Origin: JAHOYW01 sp963664605
Lineage (GTDB): Bacteria > Verrucomicrobiota > Lentisphaeria > Victivallales > Victivallaceae
Direction of reading: 5' to 3'
DNA: 64,000 nucleotides
Assembly (NCBI GenBank): GCA_963664605.1
Contig: OY761536.1
Coordinates: 2,232,001 to 2,296,000, forward strand
Each line of letters opens with the position of its first letter. Positions within the stretch are counted from its first letter, which is position 1. A model generated the notes under the pieces. That model was not told where the DNA came from. It did no database searches and saw only the letters and a program-made list of their open reading frames with translations. Both the position numbers and the translations under genes were made by a program. Below, in pieces: positions 51,326 to 59,892 of this stretch.

Positions 51326-52749
51326 ACGAAATGAAATATAAGGCGGTAACTCCCGCAATAGTAAAACAACTCTCTGATATTGTCGGTGAAAAATATATTA
51401 TTTATAATGATTCTGAAAGCCTGGAGACTTTTTCACATGACGAAATTCCCGGCAGTGTCTATCGTCACATGCCGGAGGCAGTGGTGCGCCCGGAAACTGC
51501 TCAGGAGATCTCTGAGATCATGAAACTCGCCAACCGTGAAATGATTCCGGTTACGCCGCGCGGCGCGGGGTCGGGGCTTTCCGGCGGAGCGGTTCCGATG
51601 CATGGCGGTATAGTCCTGCTGGTTGACCGCATGAATAAAATCATCGAAATCGATCGCAAGAATATGATGATAACGCTTGAGCCGGGTGTAGTTTCAAACG
51701 ATATAAATGAATGCCTGAAAGAATATGGTTTATTTTACGCCGGTTACCCGATGAGTTTGGAAACCTGCTATATCGGCGGTAATGTGGCGGAAAACGCGGG
51801 CGGCGGAAAAGCGGTCAAGTACGGCGTTACTTCGCGCTATGTACTCGGACTTGAAGTCGTTACTCCGACCGGGGATATCGTTCAGCTTGGCGGTAAACTT
51901 ATTAAAAATGTCACGGGCTATGACCTGCTTCAATTAATGACTGGTTCTGAGGGAACATTAGGAGTTTTTACAAAGATCATCCTCAAATTAACGCCTCTGC
52001 CGAAAGCTCAGGCGGATTTGTTATGCCTGTTTGAAACGATTGAAGAGGCGATTGAGATTGTTCCGCGCATCATCACCGAAACCGGAGTGACGCCGACTTC
52101 AATCGAATTCATGGATCAGGCTTCGGTCAAGGTTGCATGTGATTATCTCAATGAAAGCATCCCCTACGAAAACTGTGGTGCGATGCTCCTCTTGACTTTT
52201 GATGGTTCGGACATGGAACAGGTTGAAAAAGATTACGAAATGGTCGGCAAATTCATCGAGAAAAACGATGTTCAGGAAATATATGTTGCCGATAATCCGG
52301 CGACTACCGAGCGTATCTGGAAAATCCGCCGGAATATTGCCGAGGCCTACAATATAATTTCCACGCGTCAGAGCGGCGAGGATTTAGTTGTTCCTCCGGC
52401 ACAAATAGCTGAACTGCTTGTCGAGTTTAAAAATATCATCAAGAAATACGGTATTATGCTGCCTTGCTTCGGACATGCCGGTGACGGTAATATCCATGCC
52501 AGGATAGTTTGCCCACCTGAATGGAGCGATGAGAAGTGGAATGAAACTTTGCCTGATATACTTGAGGAAGTTTACAGTAAGACAGTCAGTTTGGGCGGGA
52601 TGCTTTCTGGTGAGCATGGCATTGGCTGTAAACGCCGGAAATATGTAGACAGATTTATTTCAGAGGAACACCTGAACCTGCTGCGCATGATAAAGAAAGG
52701 TTTTGACCCGAATAATATTATGAATCCTGGAAAAGTTTTTGATCTTTAA
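51319..52749 (+). CDS. FAD-linked 2-hydroxyacid dehydrogenase (GlcD/LctD type)
   Basis: This 476-residue flavoprotein has an FAD-binding PCMH domain (VTPRGAGSGLSGGAVPMHGG near residues 75-95, then IGGNVAENAGGGKAVKYG) and the C-terminal oxidase domain with CFGHAGDGNIHARI and SGEHGIGCKRRKY. It oxidises lactate or glycolate. Its close coupling to etfB-etfA favours an LctBCD-like lactate dehydrogenase that moves electrons through Etf, possibly with bifurcation. A plain glycolate oxidase subunit is the main alternative, but no GlcE or GlcF is present. Confidence 0.9.
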   Translation: MLNEMKYKAVTPAIVKQLSDIVGEKYIIYNDSESLETFSHDEIPGSVYRHMPEAVVRPETAQEISEIMKLANREMIPVTPRGAGSGLSGGAVPMHGGIVLLVDRMNKIIEIDRKNMMITLEPGVVSNDINECLKEYGLFYAGYPMSLETCYIGGNVAENAGGGKAVKYGVTSRYVLGLEVVTPTGDIVQLGGKLIKNVTGYDLLQLMTGSEGTLGVFTKIILKLTPLPKAQADLLCLFETIEEAIEIVPRIITETGVTPTSIEFMDQASVKVACDYLNESIPYENCGAMLLLTFDGSDMEQVEKDYEMVGKFIEKNDVQEIYVADNPATTERIWKIRRNIAEAYNIISTRQSGEDLVVPPAQIAELLVEFKNIIKKYGIMLPCFGHAGDGNIHARIVCPPEWSDEKWNETLPDILEEVYSKTVSLGGMLSGEHGIGCKRRKYVDRFISEEHLNLLRMIKKGFDPNNIMNPGKVFDL

Positions 52750-52828
52750 AATAATGAACATCGAACATACAAGATCGAATATCGAATGAAAAGACTAAAA
52801 TACTAATACGCCAAAGGACTAACAAACA

Positions 52829-53863
52829 ATGAAAGCAATGAGATTGACCGGTATTCGGCAAATGCAAATGCTGGAAGTCGATAAACCGCGGATTGTTGCG
52901 GATAATGACGTGCTCATCAAAATGACTGATGTCGGAGTCTGTGGTTCGGATGTTCATTATTACGCCCGCGGCAAAATTGGCTCACAGGTTGTCGAATATC
53001 CTTTCACGGTCGGACACGAAGGCTCTGGAATTGTTGAAGCGGTCGGTTCTGCTGTTACCCGTGTTAAGCCCGGTGACGCAATTGCCATTGAACCTGGCAC
53101 ATGCTGTCATCATTGCGATCAATGTTTATCAGGGCGGGAACACACATGCAGGAACCTGATTTATCTTGGATGCCCCGGACAGGTCGAAGGATGCCTGAGT
53201 GAATATATCGTTATGAAAGAACAGTCATGTTTTCCGCTGGGCGATAAAGTAACTTTAGAGGAAGGTGCTCTCTCCGAACCTTTATCAATCGGAGTATATG
53301 CGGTAAAATTATCTATTCCTATGAAAGATGCTAAAATTGGTATTTTGGGTTGTGGACCGATTGGTTTGAGCGTTTTACTGCCCGCCGTGGCTCAGGGAGC
53401 GGAAAAAGTTTATGTTACCGATAAGCTTGACTACCGTTTAGGTCTAGCTAAAAAAGCTGGAGCGTTCTGGACTGGTAATCCTTTGAAACAGGATGTGGTG
53501 AAAGCCGTTGCGGAACAGGAAGCTGAACTTTTAGATGTGGTATTCGAATGTTGTGGACAGGAGGAGGCGGTCAATAATGCTCTTGCGATGCTCAAGCCGG
53601 GCGGAAAACTGATGATGATCGGGATTCCGGAAACTGATTCTCTGGCGTTTGATATGGATAATATGCGCCGTAAAGAGATTTGTGTCCAGAATGTCCGCCG
53701 CCAGAACCAGTGCGTCCAGCCGGCTTTGGATATGATTGCCAGCAAAGATTTTGACGTTAATATCATGACTACTCACCGCTTCAGCTTTGCGCAGACTAAA
53801 AAAGCTTTCGATCTTGTAGACAAATACGAGGACGGTGTAGTCAAAGCGATTATTAAGTTTTAA
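52829..53863 (+). CDS. Zinc-dependent sugar-alcohol dehydrogenase (sorbitol/xylitol dehydrogenase-like)
   Basis: This 344-residue MDR enzyme has catalytic zinc ligands Cys38 and His63-Glu64 (VGVCGSDVHYY, VGHEGSG). The structural zinc motif is C93-x2-C96-x2-C99-x7-C107, and the NAD-binding loop is LGCGPIGLSVL. The GSDVHYY motif is characteristic of the sorbitol/xylitol dehydrogenase branch. It oxidises a polyol to a ketose with NAD; the exact polyol is unknown. It stands alone after a short spacer of GAACATCGAA-like simple sequence. Confidence 0.88.
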   Translation: MKAMRLTGIRQMQMLEVDKPRIVADNDVLIKMTDVGVCGSDVHYYARGKIGSQVVEYPFTVGHEGSGIVEAVGSAVTRVKPGDAIAIEPGTCCHHCDQCLSGREHTCRNLIYLGCPGQVEGCLSEYIVMKEQSCFPLGDKVTLEEGALSEPLSIGVYAVKLSIPMKDAKIGILGCGPIGLSVLLPAVAQGAEKVYVTDKLDYRLGLAKKAGAFWTGNPLKQDVVKAVAEQEAELLDVVFECCGQEEAVNNALAMLKPGGKLMMIGIPETDSLAFDMDNMRRKEICVQNVRRQNQCVQPALDMIASKDFDVNIMTTHRFSFAQTKKAFDLVDKYEDGVVKAIIKF

Positions 53864-53870
53864 GTTTTTT

Positions 53871-53997
53871 TCGCCATCGTAATCGTTGTCTAATGATTTG
53901 AGTTTCAAAATTTAAAAGCGGCGGAGATCCGTCGCAGTCCAAAGAGCCTGACGGTTCAGAATTCTTTTTTCGATTACAATAGCGATTACGATGGCGA
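53871..53997. repeat. Small element bounded by 15-base inverted repeats
   Basis: TCGCCATCGTAATCG (53871-53885) and CGATTACGATGGCGA (53983-53997) are perfect inverted copies around about 97 bases. Nearby CGATTACAATAGCGATTACG makes an extra partial unit. It lies between the converging dehydrogenase and fabZ genes and has no coding frame. It resembles a small palindromic or MITE-like intergenic repeat. Confidence 0.6.
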
Positions 53998-54007
53998 TAG
54001 CGATTAT

Positions 54008-54039
54008 AAAAAAACACCGCAGCCGGTTGGACTGCGGTG
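54008..54039 (-). terminator. Terminator after fabZ
   Basis: On the minus strand CACCGCAG and CTGCGGTG form an 8-base stem with a 9-base loop, followed by seven U. It lies 18 bases past the fabZ stop. Confidence 0.85.
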
Positions 54040-54057
54040 GATATTATAAACTAAGGT

Positions 54058-54978
54058 TTAGGGATCTACAATCGCGAACATCAGTTGGATTTTAAATACC
54101 ACTTCGCCGTCTACGCTGATTGTTCCATGCCCTTTGCCAAAACGTGATGAACCGGGATGAATAACCATATTGCAGTTGATTTGATCGCCTGGGAAAATCG
54201 GCGCTAACACTTCCGCCTTGTCGATTGACATGAAATAACCTATTTTGCCTTTGTTTTCCGGATTTGCCAGTACAGAAACACAACCGGATTGAGCAGCTAT
54301 TTCGCATTGGAGGGAAGCCGGCAGTACGGCATAGTCATCAGGGCAGTTTGCGAATATTTCTTCATTCTGGGAAACATTTTTGATTGCGCAGATAGTAGTT
54401 CCGTCTTCGCCGTAGTCAGCAATATTATCAATCAGCAGGAATGGATAACGATGTGGAATCCTTTTCATGATTTCATGAACATCACTGGGAGTTTCCGCAT
54501 GTTTATCAAATTCGGTGAACATTTTAGGCATACGGGTAGGCTGGGCTTTGGGACGCACTGCCAAAGTTATTTTTGCCTGACAGGTGAGGCCTGAATTATT
54601 TGTGGTTTTGCATGACACTATTGCTTCGCCGTTTTCGATTTCGAGAACTTCAGCTTCAACGAGCATACGGTCACCGGGATTATTTGGTTTACGGAATTTA
54701 ACTTTTTCCACAACCCGCATATAGATATCATTTTCACCTGATGGATCGAGTTTATCGGCAACCGCGAGTTGTGCGAGCTGCTTCATGGCTTCAACCTGCA
54801 GAACTCCGGGAACGATTGAATGTCCGGGAAAATGTCCGTTGAAAACATTTTCATTAATAGTAACATTTTTTACAGCGATGTATTTTGTGTCGCTCTGCTT
54901 TTCCGCACGATCCAGCATCAGCATCGGATAGCGCTGAGGAAGTATTTCCTTGATCTTCTTCAAACTGATAATACTCAT
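54058..54978 (-). CDS. fabZ: FabZ-type 3-hydroxyacyl-ACP dehydratase with two hotdog domains
   Basis: A 306-residue protein, about twice a normal FabZ. Domain 1 (1-145) is a full FabZ: PQRYPMLMLDR, then FNGHFPGHSIVPGVLQVEAM with catalytic His49 and Glu63. Domain 2 (165-306) repeats the fold (MKRIPHRYPFLLIDNI), but at the active site has NCPDDYAVLPASLQCEIAAQ. Cys212 replaces the His, while Glu226 is kept. FabZ normally works as a dimer with sites shared between subunits, so this chain may be a built-in dimer with one working site. It follows lpxC by 16 bases, linking fatty acid and lipid A synthesis. Confidence 0.88.
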   Translation of the reverse strand: MSIISLKKIKEILPQRYPMLMLDRAEKQSDTKYIAVKNVTINENVFNGHFPGHSIVPGVLQVEAMKQLAQLAVADKLDPSGENDIYMRVVEKVKFRKPNNPGDRMLVEAEVLEIENGEAIVSCKTTNNSGLTCQAKITLAVRPKAQPTRMPKMFTEFDKHAETPSDVHEIMKRIPHRYPFLLIDNIADYGEDGTTICAIKNVSQNEEIFANCPDDYAVLPASLQCEIAAQSGCVSVLANPENKGKIGYFMSIDKAEVLAPIFPGDQINCNMVIHPGSSRFGKGHGTISVDGEVVFKIQLMFAIVDP

Positions 54979-54994
54979 GATAATATCCTTGATT

Positions 54995-55825
54995 TTATAT
55001 TTGTTTTAACATCGCCAAAGCCAGTTGGACATTAAAATAGTGTCCGGGTTTGATAGCGATGATATTAGCTTTTACTCTCCGGCCGCACAGGTAAATATCC
55101 CCGATTAAGTCAAGGATTTTGTGGCGGACGATTTCATTTTTGAATCTTAATTCATCTTTGCAGATAATCGCGCCGTCATGAATGATTGCCGCACTGTCCA
55201 GGCTTCCGCCTTTTACCAGTCCCATTGCCATCAATTGACGAAGATCATTATAGTTGACGAAAGTTCTGGCGGAACAAATTTCGTCCCGGAAAGTTTCCGG
55301 GGTTATATCTATTTCCATATACTGGGTTTCAATGGGACAGCCGACAAAAGAGGTTACGCAGGATATATTCAATTTGTCGCTGGGCATAAGCACCAATTGC
55401 GTACCTTTTTCGTTTATATATATAGGTTCTTTGGCTGTCCATATCTTTGCCTCGGCATCCTGTTCTACGCTTCCGGCTTCCTGCACCACCTCGAGAAAAC
55501 GCAATGAGCTGCCGTCTTCAATAGGGGGTTCCGGGCCGTCCATGTCTATGATCGCGTTGTCGATACATGAAACATGAAGTGCTGACATTATATGTTCGAT
55601 AGTGTAGACCACCGCGTTTGCATTGCCGATAGTAGTGCCGCGCTGGGCGTCGACGACGTTGGGAGCCAGAGCCTTGACTTCAGGTTTCCCGGGCAGGTCT
55701 ACGCGCCTGAAAGTTATTCCTGTATTTGCTTCAGCTGGAGAAAGTTTCAGGGTGGCGCGGGCTCCGGTATGTAGTGCGATTCCGGACAATGTCGCAGTTT
55801 TTTCAAAAGTTCGTTGTTTTAACAT
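54995..55825 (-). CDS. lpxC: UDP-3-O-acyl-N-acetylglucosamine deacetylase LpxC
   Basis: This 276-residue zinc deacetylase catalyses the committed step of lipid A synthesis. The motifs are TIEHIMSAL (His78), GPEPPIEDGSS, SARTFV, RHKILDLIGD (His235 and Asp239, zinc ligands) and PGHYFN (His262). I start it at the ATG at 55825 (MLKQRTFEKT), which matches the usual N-terminus; the longer frame to 55885 adds AT-rich non-family sequence. It is followed by fabZ on the same strand, an order also known as a fused lpxC-fabZ gene in Bacteroidota. Confidence 0.94.
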   Translation of the reverse strand: MLKQRTFEKTATLSGIALHTGARATLKLSPAEANTGITFRRVDLPGKPEVKALAPNVVDAQRGTTIGNANAVVYTIEHIMSALHVSCIDNAIIDMDGPEPPIEDGSSLRFLEVVQEAGSVEQDAEAKIWTAKEPIYINEKGTQLVLMPSDKLNISCVTSFVGCPIETQYMEIDITPETFRDEICSARTFVNYNDLRQLMAMGLVKGGSLDSAAIIHDGAIICKDELRFKNEIVRHKILDLIGDIYLCGRRVKANIIAIKPGHYFNVQLALAMLKQI

Positions 55826-55919
55826 ATAAAAAACGCTAAAATAAGTTATGTTATTAAATAATACAATCTCGCTAATATAGCGCAATTATTCGGATTTAAA
55901 ACTGATTGAATAAAAAAAT

Positions 55920-56894
55920 ATGGATGAATCGGCAAAAATAGTTGTTGTTACCGGGCCCACGGCTACCGGTAAGACCGCTTTAGCGGTAAAGCTGGCGGAT
56001 TATTTCGCTGGCGAAATAATAAGTGTGGACTCCAGGCAAGTATACCGGGGGATGGATATTGGAACAGGAAAAGACCTTGAAGACTATGAGATCAACGGAA
56101 AAATTGTTCCATATCATCTGATAGACATTGCCGACCCGTGTTATGCTTACAATCTGATGGAGTTCTGCCGGGACGCGAGGCTGGCGGTAAAAAAGATCAA
56201 TGAAGCAGGGCATTTGCCTATTCTTTCAGGCGGGACGGCTATGTATTTGAATGCTCTGCTTTCCGGATTCAGCTTACCTGGAGCTCCTCCGGATGAGGAC
56301 AAACGGCAGGAATTACGTTCAAAAACTGTCGGCGAACTCAACAAACTACTGAAAAAGACCAATCCTGGATTGTTTGCAGAATTAAAAGACCATAATAACC
56401 GCACCCGGCTTTTACGCGCGCTGGAAAAAGCCGAATCTCCCGAACGTCTTCCGGAACTGCCGCCGTTAAAATTTAAATCATTGATTCTCGGAGTGTATTT
56501 CCCTCGCAAAACAGTACATCAGAGAATTGAAGCCAGACTTGATGCGCGGCTTAAATCCGGAATGGTTGAGGAAATAGAAAAACTCCATAATGATGGTGTT
56601 TCATGGGAAAGACTGGATTTTCTGGGCTTGGAATATCGTTATGTCGCAGAGTATTTGCAGGGAAAAACTAATTTCCAGGAGATGCGGGATAAGCTCTTAA
56701 TCAAGATCCGTCAGTTTGCCAAACGTCAGGACATATGGTTCCGCAAAATGGAAAGGGAAGGGCATGTTATCCATTGGCTGTCTGAAGGAGATTTTGAACG
56801 AGGGAAGCAGTTGGTCGAGGATTTTCTTGCTGGCAGGGAATTACCTGATCCTGAACTGCAAATCAAAGATATAGACTACGGGACAAAAAATTAG
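55920..56894 (+). CDS. miaA: tRNA dimethylallyltransferase MiaA
   Basis: This 324-residue enzyme adds a dimethylallyl group to A37 of tRNAs that read codons starting with U. It has the P-loop GPTATGKT (12-19), then VDSRQVYRGMDIGTGK, PYHLIDIADP and SGGTAMYLNALL, all standard MiaA. The C-terminal part WERLDFLGLEYRYVAEYLQG also fits. It is divergent from lpxC and ends in a hairpin shared with the convergent gpsA gene. Confidence 0.94.
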   Translation: MDESAKIVVVTGPTATGKTALAVKLADYFAGEIISVDSRQVYRGMDIGTGKDLEDYEINGKIVPYHLIDIADPCYAYNLMEFCRDARLAVKKINEAGHLPILSGGTAMYLNALLSGFSLPGAPPDEDKRQELRSKTVGELNKLLKKTNPGLFAELKDHNNRTRLLRALEKAESPERLPELPPLKFKSLILGVYFPRKTVHQRIEARLDARLKSGMVEEIEKLHNDGVSWERLDFLGLEYRYVAEYLQGKTNFQEMRDKLLIKIRQFAKRQDIWFRKMEREGHVIHWLSEGDFERGKQLVEDFLAGRELPDPELQIKDIDYGTKN

Positions 56895-56909
56895 CTCAAG
56901 AGCTAATTT
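56885..56909 (-). terminator. Terminator of the plsY-gpsA unit, overlapping the end of miaA
   Basis: AAATTAGCTC-AA-GAGCTAATTT (56888-56909) is a perfect inverted repeat. On the minus strand it runs into a U tract, 28 bases past the gpsA stop. It also covers the miaA stop codon, so it may slow transcription from both sides. Confidence 0.65.
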
Positions 56910-56936
56910 CAAAACTCTCAAGATATTTTTAAATTC

Positions 56937-57932
56937 TCACAATTCCGGCTTTAATGGTCTGGACATCAGGTTTTTAATAGCCTGTTGCGGAGTCTGGTCT
57001 TCGTATAGTACCGCGTATATCTCGTTGATGATCGGACATTCGATCCCGGTTCTTTGTGCCAGTTTGTGAGCTCCTAATGTGGTTTTTACTCCCTCGGCGA
57101 CGACCATTCCCATGTCGTTGAGGATTTCATCAAGTTTTTTGCCGCGTCCAAGCTCCTCTCCGACATGGCGGTTGCGGCTGTGCCCGCTGCAGCAGGTGAC
57201 GATTAAGTCGCCAATTCCACTTAATCCGGAAAAAGTCAGGGGATTACCGCCTAATGCTTCACCTAATCGGCTCATTTCCGCGATTCCGCGCGTGATTAAA
57301 GCAGCCTTGGGGTTGTCGCCAAGCTTCATGCCGTCAATGATTCCTGCGGCAATAGCCATAACGTTTTTCAAAGCGCCGCCAAGTTCCAGCCCTAAAACAT
57401 CATTGCTGGTATAGACCCTGAAAGTTTCACTTGTGAAAATTTCCTGCACCTTTAATGCCAAAGCTTCATCATCGGAAGCGGCGGTAACTGTCGTCGGAAC
57501 TCCCCGGACAACTTCTTCGGCATGGCTCGGCCCTGAAAGAACAACATATGAACATTTACCCAGGATTTCAGCGCAGATATCGCTGACTCTTAAAAGAGTT
57601 TGGTTTTCGATGCCTTTGGCAACATTGACCAGAAAATGCTGGTCTTTATTATGGAACTCTTTGAATTGTTCGAGCACCGAACGAGTATATTGAGTGGGAG
57701 ATGCCAGCAGAATTAATTCGCTGTCAGCGACCGCTGTACGCATATCTTTTTCAATACGTAAATTTTCATGGAGTTTGAAACCCGGGAGAAATTTAGTGTT
57801 TTCGCGGCTTACTGCCATTTCATCGAGATATCCGGGGAAAGGACCCCACATTGTAACATTGTGTCCGTTCTGGCATAGCAGCATAGATAATGCTGTTCCC
57901 CACGAACCGTCACTGAGAACAGTTACATTCAT
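56937..57932 (-). CDS. gpsA: NAD(P)H-dependent glycerol-3-phosphate dehydrogenase
   Basis: This 331-residue enzyme makes sn-glycerol 3-phosphate for phospholipids. The motifs are SWGTALSMLL (the usual GxGxxG is here LSDGSWG), LVNVAKGIENQTL, VLSGPSHAEEVVRG and LGGALKNVMAIAAGI with the catalytic Lys. It follows plsY by six bases. The pair makes and then acylates glycerol 3-phosphate. Confidence 0.93.
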   Translation of the reverse strand: MNVTVLSDGSWGTALSMLLCQNGHNVTMWGPFPGYLDEMAVSRENTKFLPGFKLHENLRIEKDMRTAVADSELILLASPTQYTRSVLEQFKEFHNKDQHFLVNVAKGIENQTLLRVSDICAEILGKCSYVVLSGPSHAEEVVRGVPTTVTAASDDEALALKVQEIFTSETFRVYTSNDVLGLELGGALKNVMAIAAGIIDGMKLGDNPKAALITRGIAEMSRLGEALGGNPLTFSGLSGIGDLIVTCCSGHSRNRHVGEELGRGKKLDEILNDMGMVVAEGVKTTLGAHKLAQRTGIECPIINEIYAVLYEDQTPQQAIKNLMSRPLKPEL

Positions 57933-57938
57933 AAAATA

Positions 57939-58655
57939 TTATTCCTTTTCCTGCTTGTCTTCTTCTTTATCTTTTTTTATTTCTTCAACAACTTCTTCTT
58001 TTATCTGGCTTTTCTTTGCAAACCTGTTTTCCGTACCGTTAAGTAAACGTTTTATATTAGCTGAATGTTTCAAAATTGCCATAACAGACAGAAAATACAG
58101 AAATCCCAGAACATAAGGGGAACGGGGATACATATCCGGTTTAAGCACGTTGATTAAGGTTGCGCATATCGGCATAACTATTGCGGCGCAGATGCTGGCA
58201 AGTGAAACATAACGGCTCAGCAGATATATAGCCACCCATACAATTCCAGCAATACCGAATGAATATGGGGCCAGGGCAAGTATAGCTCCACCTGTAGTGG
58301 AAATCCCTTTGCCGCCGCGGAACCATAGATATACAGGGAACATGTGTCCCAACACAGCGCTTAATGCCGCGACTATCTGGATAATATTATATTCATCAGG
58401 AACAATGCTTTTTTCCCGTAATACTGTTACGACAAGCACAGGAATAAAACCTTTTAGAAAATCCAGGAGAAAACAGAGCCTTCCACTCCATTTCCCGATA
58501 ACACGGGTGACATTTGTAGCTCCGATGTTTTTACTGCCTAGTTTTCTGATGTCCAGCCCATGCCGTTTCCCGATCAGATATCCCCAGGGGATTGCCCCAA
58601 CCAAATATGAAACGAGAGAAACCGCAATAAGAATTAATATTGTTGTAGTAGACAT
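57939..58655 (-). CDS. plsY: Acyl-phosphate:glycerol-3-phosphate acyltransferase PlsY
   Basis: This 238-residue membrane enzyme adds the first acyl chain to glycerol 3-phosphate from acyl phosphate. The motifs are GAIPWGYLIGKRHGLDIRK, GSKNIGATNVTR and FRGGKGISTTGG, with several transmembrane helices. The start is the ATG at 58655 with AGGAG upstream. The last 25 or so residues form a very charged Lys/Glu tail (EEVVEEIKKDKEEDKQEKE), longer than in most PlsY proteins. Confidence 0.92.
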   Translation of the reverse strand: MSTTTILILIAVSLVSYLVGAIPWGYLIGKRHGLDIRKLGSKNIGATNVTRVIGKWSGRLCFLLDFLKGFIPVLVVTVLREKSIVPDEYNIIQIVAALSAVLGHMFPVYLWFRGGKGISTTGGAILALAPYSFGIAGIVWVAIYLLSRYVSLASICAAIVMPICATLINVLKPDMYPRSPYVLGFLYFLSVMAILKHSANIKRLLNGTENRFAKKSQIKEEVVEEIKKDKEEDKQEKE

Positions 58656-58779
58656 CACTCACTCCTGTTTTTTACTTTAAGTTTTTATTTAAGCTTCTTA
58701 ATCAGTTGACTATTTATTGTTATTAGTTTATACTAACCAAGGGGCTTTTACAAACAGAAATAACAAAGTTAGATGAAAT

Positions 58780-59892
58780 ATGAACAAAGCGGATTTAATT
58801 TTTGCAGCAGGAGAGCATTCAGCGGATATACTTTATGCCAGCGGTTTTCAGGCTCCCGATCCTTTCATTTATTTTTCAACTATGCAGGAACAAGCGGTCA
58901 TAGTTTCCGCTCTTGAACAGGACCGTGCGGAAAAGGAATGTAAAGCCAATGTTTCTATTTACGGACGTGAAGATTTTTCAAAAGATGAAAAGGCAGGCAA
59001 CCTTGATGTTATTTGTTCGCTGGCGCAGAGCCGGAATATTTCAGAGTTCAGGGTTCCCGGCGATTTTCCGCTTGGACTTGCGGATGCCCTGCGGGAAAGC
59101 GGCTTAATCGTTTCTGCGGAAAAAGAGGCTTTTTATCCTCAGCGCCAATACAAGTCAAATGGAGAAATAAACTATATTAGTAATGCTTTGCGGATTGCCG
59201 AAGAAGGCATGAGGCACGGAATAAATATAATCAAGGATGCCTCGATCAATAAAGACGGTATTTTGGAGTGGGGCAATGAGGTTCTGACTTCTGAGATTCT
59301 GCAGTCTGAAATCAATATTGCTATGATGCGGCGGGGCGGTTTCTCTGACTTTACAATAGCCGCTTGCGGAAGTCAGGCAGCTGAACCGCATAATAGAGGT
59401 TCCGGCCCGGTTTTCGCTGGTCAGACAATTATAATTGATATTTTCCCGAGGGTTAAAGAAAGCGGCTTTTGGGGAGATATAACCAGAACTGTGGTTAAAG
59501 GTAAAGCGCCGGATATTGTAAATAGAGCCTATAAAGCTGTTTGGGAGGCGCGCGAATACGCTAAAACATTAATCAAGCCTGGTGCTGTTCCTGCTGATAT
59601 ACATTATGCGGCAAAAGATTTAATGGCAAAGCAAGGTTTTCAAACCGGTCGTAAAAACGGGCATAATTTCGGTTTTTTTCATGGGCTCGGGCATAGTATC
59701 GGTTTGGAAATACATGAGAACCCGTCTTTAAACCCGAAGAATTTCGAAGCTCTGAAAGGTGGAGAAGTGATTACGGTTGAACCCGGATTGTATTATCCTG
59801 AATGGGGAGGAGTCCGGCTTGAGGATATAATTACGGTAACTAAAGACGGCTGCAGCTGTTTAACACAAATGGAAGATATTTTGGAAATATGA
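58780..59892 (+). CDS. M24-family metallopeptidase (Xaa-Pro aminopeptidase-like)
   Basis: This 370-residue protein has a creatinase-type N-terminal domain (to about residue 130) and a pita-bread peptidase domain. The metal ligands lie in IDIFPRVKESGFWGDITRT (two Asp), HGLGHSIGLEIHE (His) and VITVEPGLYYPEWGGVRLED (two Glu). It probably removes N-terminal residues before proline. Its stop overlaps the start of the GNAT gene by four bases. Confidence 0.9.
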   Translation: MNKADLIFAAGEHSADILYASGFQAPDPFIYFSTMQEQAVIVSALEQDRAEKECKANVSIYGREDFSKDEKAGNLDVICSLAQSRNISEFRVPGDFPLGLADALRESGLIVSAEKEAFYPQRQYKSNGEINYISNALRIAEEGMRHGINIIKDASINKDGILEWGNEVLTSEILQSEINIAMMRRGGFSDFTIAACGSQAAEPHNRGSGPVFAGQTIIIDIFPRVKESGFWGDITRTVVKGKAPDIVNRAYKAVWEAREYAKTLIKPGAVPADIHYAAKDLMAKQGFQTGRKNGHNFGFFHGLGHSIGLEIHENPSLNPKNFEALKGGEVITVEPGLYYPEWGGVRLEDIITVTKDGCSCLTQMEDILEI

